Shown here: piece by piece, positions 62,300-64,000 of the stretch
Numbering within the stretch: the first letter of the stretch is position 1
How the letters are laid out: each line of letters begins with the position of its first letter
Source: Ruminococcus sp. AM22-13
GTDB lineage: Bacteria; Bacillota; Clostridia; Lachnospirales; Lachnospiraceae
Assembly (NCBI RefSeq): GCF_003471165.1
Contig: NZ_QRIL01000008.1
Coordinates: 64,556-128,555, forward strand
Reading direction: 5' to 3'
DNA length: 64,000 bases
Position numbers and translations under genes: made by a program
Notes under the pieces: model-generated
Database searches by the model: none
Seen by the model: the letters and a program-made list of their open reading frames with translations, nothing else
What the model was told of the DNA's origin: nothing

Positions 62300-63814
62300 T
62301 TATTTTGCAGTCATTATGTGTGCCAGAGACTTATAAAGTTCCATATAAGTCTCAAAAGTTTTGTCATAAACTGCTTTGTTCTTCGGATCCGGTTCATGGC
62401 GGCGGGTCTCTTTGACCGTAAGTGAAACTGCTTCCTCATAATCTTTGTAAAAACCTACTCCCACCCCTGCCAGAAGTGCCGCACCAAGGGTGGTTGCCGT
62501 ATCAGATGCCGGTACTATGATCGGTTTTCCTGTAATATCGGATTTGATCTGTGTCCAGAGCAGGGAATTGGCAGAACCTCCCATAGCTCTCAATACATCT
62601 GCCTCTGCCCCTGCTTCCCTGGCCACTTCAAGATTGTGCCGCAGGGAAAGCGCCACCCCTTCCATACAGGCACGGACCATATGTCCTTTTGTTTTTGCAA
62701 AATCCAGTCCATAGAAAACACCCTTTGCATATGGATTCCAGATAGGAGAACGCTCCCCGGACATATATGGAAGAAATACCATTCCATCGCAGCCTGGCCC
62801 AACTTTTTCTGCAATCTTATTGAGCTGATTCAGAGATGAGACACCTGTCTGTTCTTTCATCATCCGTTCATAATCTGCAAATTCACGTTCAAACCAGCGC
62901 ATTACACCGCCGCCTCCGGTGGTTCCTCCCTGAAGAAGCCATTTGCCCGGGACAACATGATAGCTCAGGATCAGCCTCGGATCAGCCTTATATTCCTCTG
63001 TACAAATACTCATTCCTCCGGCCTGTCCACCCTGTTCCTGTGTTTCACCGGAATGGATCACACCTGCACCAAGAGTTCCGCAAGCCGCATCAAGTCCACC
63101 GGCAACTACGGGAATTCCTTCTACAAGTCCACACTCTGCAGCTGCCTTCCCGGTAACTGTTCCAACCACATGGTCACAATCACAGATTTCCGGAAGAAAT
63201 TCCATGGGGATTCCAAGACGTTCACACATTTTTTCATCCCAGCATCCCTTCTTCATATTGAAACAATGCAATCCATATCCCTGTGACACATCCTGGGTAA
63301 CCGCACCTGTCAGTTTAAATGCAATGTAGCTGTTGGACTGAAGGATTTTGTAGATTTTTGCGTATACCTCCGGAAGATTTTCTTTATACCAGAGGATCTT
63401 TGCAGTAGAATAAGAAGGCTGAAGAGAATTTCCCGCCACCTCAAAAATCTCCTCCTGTCCAATCTCCTGATTCAGTCTGTCACAAATAGACTGTGCTCTC
63501 GTATCCATCCAGATTGGTGTATTGGCCAGCACGTTTCCCTCTCTGTCAATTGGGATTGCAGACCAGCTCTGACCATCGATCCCGATTCCTGCAATCTCAT
63601 CTGCAGTGATATCTGCCTTCTGTATGGTTTCCTTTGTTGCCCGGCAGACTGCATCCCACCATTCCTCAGGGTTCTGCTCTGCCCATCCCTCATGTGGATA
63701 ATATACCGGATAATCACCACTGGCTGCTGCAAGAACTTTTCCATTCCTGTCAAATACCGCAACCTTGCAGGCACTTGTTCCGATATCAATCCCCAATAAA
63801 TATGATTTCATCAT
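62300..63814 (-). CDS. FGGY-family carbohydrate kinase, xylulokinase type
   Basis: This 504-residue kinase has the FGGY fold: N-terminal phosphate loop LGIDIGTSACKVAVFD, GIGIDGQSWSAIPID, the catalytic-base region GGLDAACGTLGAGV, and C-terminal MGGSANSLLWTQIKSDITG. It most resembles xylulokinases, which phosphorylate D-xylulose, but FGGY substrates are hard to tell apart. It lies between the LacI fragment (23 bases) and the dehydrogenase/AKR fusion (31 bases), so these form an operon. GGGAG precedes the ATG. Confidence 0.88.
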   Translation of the reverse strand: MMKSYLLGIDIGTSACKVAVFDRNGKVLAAASGDYPVYYPHEGWAEQNPEEWWDAVCRATKETIQKADITADEIAGIGIDGQSWSAIPIDREGNVLANTPIWMDTRAQSICDRLNQEIGQEEIFEVAGNSLQPSYSTAKILWYKENLPEVYAKIYKILQSNSYIAFKLTGAVTQDVSQGYGLHCFNMKKGCWDEKMCERLGIPMEFLPEICDCDHVVGTVTGKAAAECGLVEGIPVVAGGLDAACGTLGAGVIHSGETQEQGGQAGGMSICTEEYKADPRLILSYHVVPGKWLLQGGTTGGGGVMRWFEREFADYERMMKEQTGVSSLNQLNKIAEKVGPGCDGMVFLPYMSGERSPIWNPYAKGVFYGLDFAKTKGHMVRACMEGVALSLRHNLEVAREAGAEADVLRAMGGSANSLLWTQIKSDITGKPIIVPASDTATTLGAALLAGVGVGFYKDYEEAVSLTVKETRRHEPDPKNKAVYDKTFETYMELYKSLAHIMTAK

Positions 63815-63837
63815 TTTGCTGCTCCCATGATTCTATT

Positions 63838-64000
63838 TTATCTGTTCAGAATACTTACAGATTTTCCTTCCATAATCTCTGTCTGAAGTTTCTCCATAAA
63901 AGGTTCCTCAGATCTTTCTTCTTTCTTTTCAAGATGCTCCAGAATAATCCTTGCAATCTCTTTGGCAATCCTGTCGGTGGGCTGTGATACGATCGTCAGC
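63838..64000 (-). CDS. C-terminal end of a LacI-family regulator (partial)
   Basis: The minus-strand frame runs off the right edge and reads VSQPTDRIAKEIARIILEHL near the edge, then a charged stretch and EIMEGKSVSILNR before TAA. This is the typical C-terminal end of a LacI/PurR-type repressor. It is the first visible gene of the sugar operon and probably its regulator. Only 53 residues are in view, so the effector is unknown. Confidence 0.75.
   Translation of the reverse strand, partial: LTIVSQPTDRIAKEIARIILEHLEKKEERSEEPFMEKLQTEIMEGKSVSILNR

Overview
The window looks like a chromosomal segment of a gut-type Firmicute of the class Clostridia, most likely family Lachnospiraceae (Blautia, Dorea or Ruminococcus gnavus-like). 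The basis is moderately AT-rich DNA, strong AGGAGG-type ribosome sites, GTG and TTG starts, a selenium-trait gene set, a Rex-controlled AdhE, an Opp-type importer, intracellular fucosidase, and many short palindromic repeats between genes. The genus is an inference. No rRNA, tRNA, phage, transposase or CRISPR array was recognised.

Layout. 0.2-4.5 kb: a selenium/sulfur trafficking cluster (yedE, tusA-like, DUF3343, class V aminotransferase-fold desulfurase, LysR regulator). 4.5-10.8 kb: a REC-GGDEF-EAL signalling protein, an ABC-2 type exporter translationally coupled to the cobalamin gene cbiL, and a secreted NEAT-like protein read divergently. 11-22.2 kb: a nine-gene minus-strand locus, oppA-B-C-D-F, DeoR regulator, cutC, transglutaminase-fold protein and GH29 fucosidase, preceded by a near-consensus promoter and a structured leader. 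It reads like a host glycan or glycopeptide uptake and breakdown system. 22.5-31.7 kb: MscS channel, DUF1294, an HPr-like protein without the phosphorylatable histidine, LysR, Tex, an M28 peptidase, a DUF975 membrane protein and aspartate kinase. 31.8-50.8 kb: mainly housekeeping genes: hom, an ACT protein, prfB with its programmed frameshift, a DapF homologue that has lost both catalytic cysteines, AraC, an NSS transporter, secA, malQ, thiD, hpf, an isolated eukaryote-type hisA, a low-complexity lipoprotein, a carboxypeptidase remnant, dapB-dapA, a corrinoid adenosyltransferase and an SSB-like protein. 51-56 kb: typA and adhE on the plus strand, adhE with a consensus promoter overlapped by Rex boxes. 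56-64 kb: class II aldolase, cardiolipin synthase, flavodoxin, a small membrane protein, and a sugar operon (LacI fragment, FGGY kinase, and a fused polyol dehydrogenase-aldo/keto reductase).

Functional links. Aspartate-derived amino acid synthesis is represented by lysC, hom, the ACT protein, dapA and dapB. Corrinoid metabolism is represented by cbiL and the adenosyltransferase, far apart. The most novel-looking items are the GatD-like/AKR fusion beside a xylulokinase-type kinase (a possible one-polypeptide aldose-polyol-ketose converter), the double Cys-to-Ser DapF, the fucosidase/transglutaminase/Opp locus, the short promoter-operator-terminator unit near 36.3 kb, and a hairpin shared by the leaders of yedE and the flavodoxin gene. 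At least six families of intergenic repeats recur across the window, one of them MITE-like with inverted termini.
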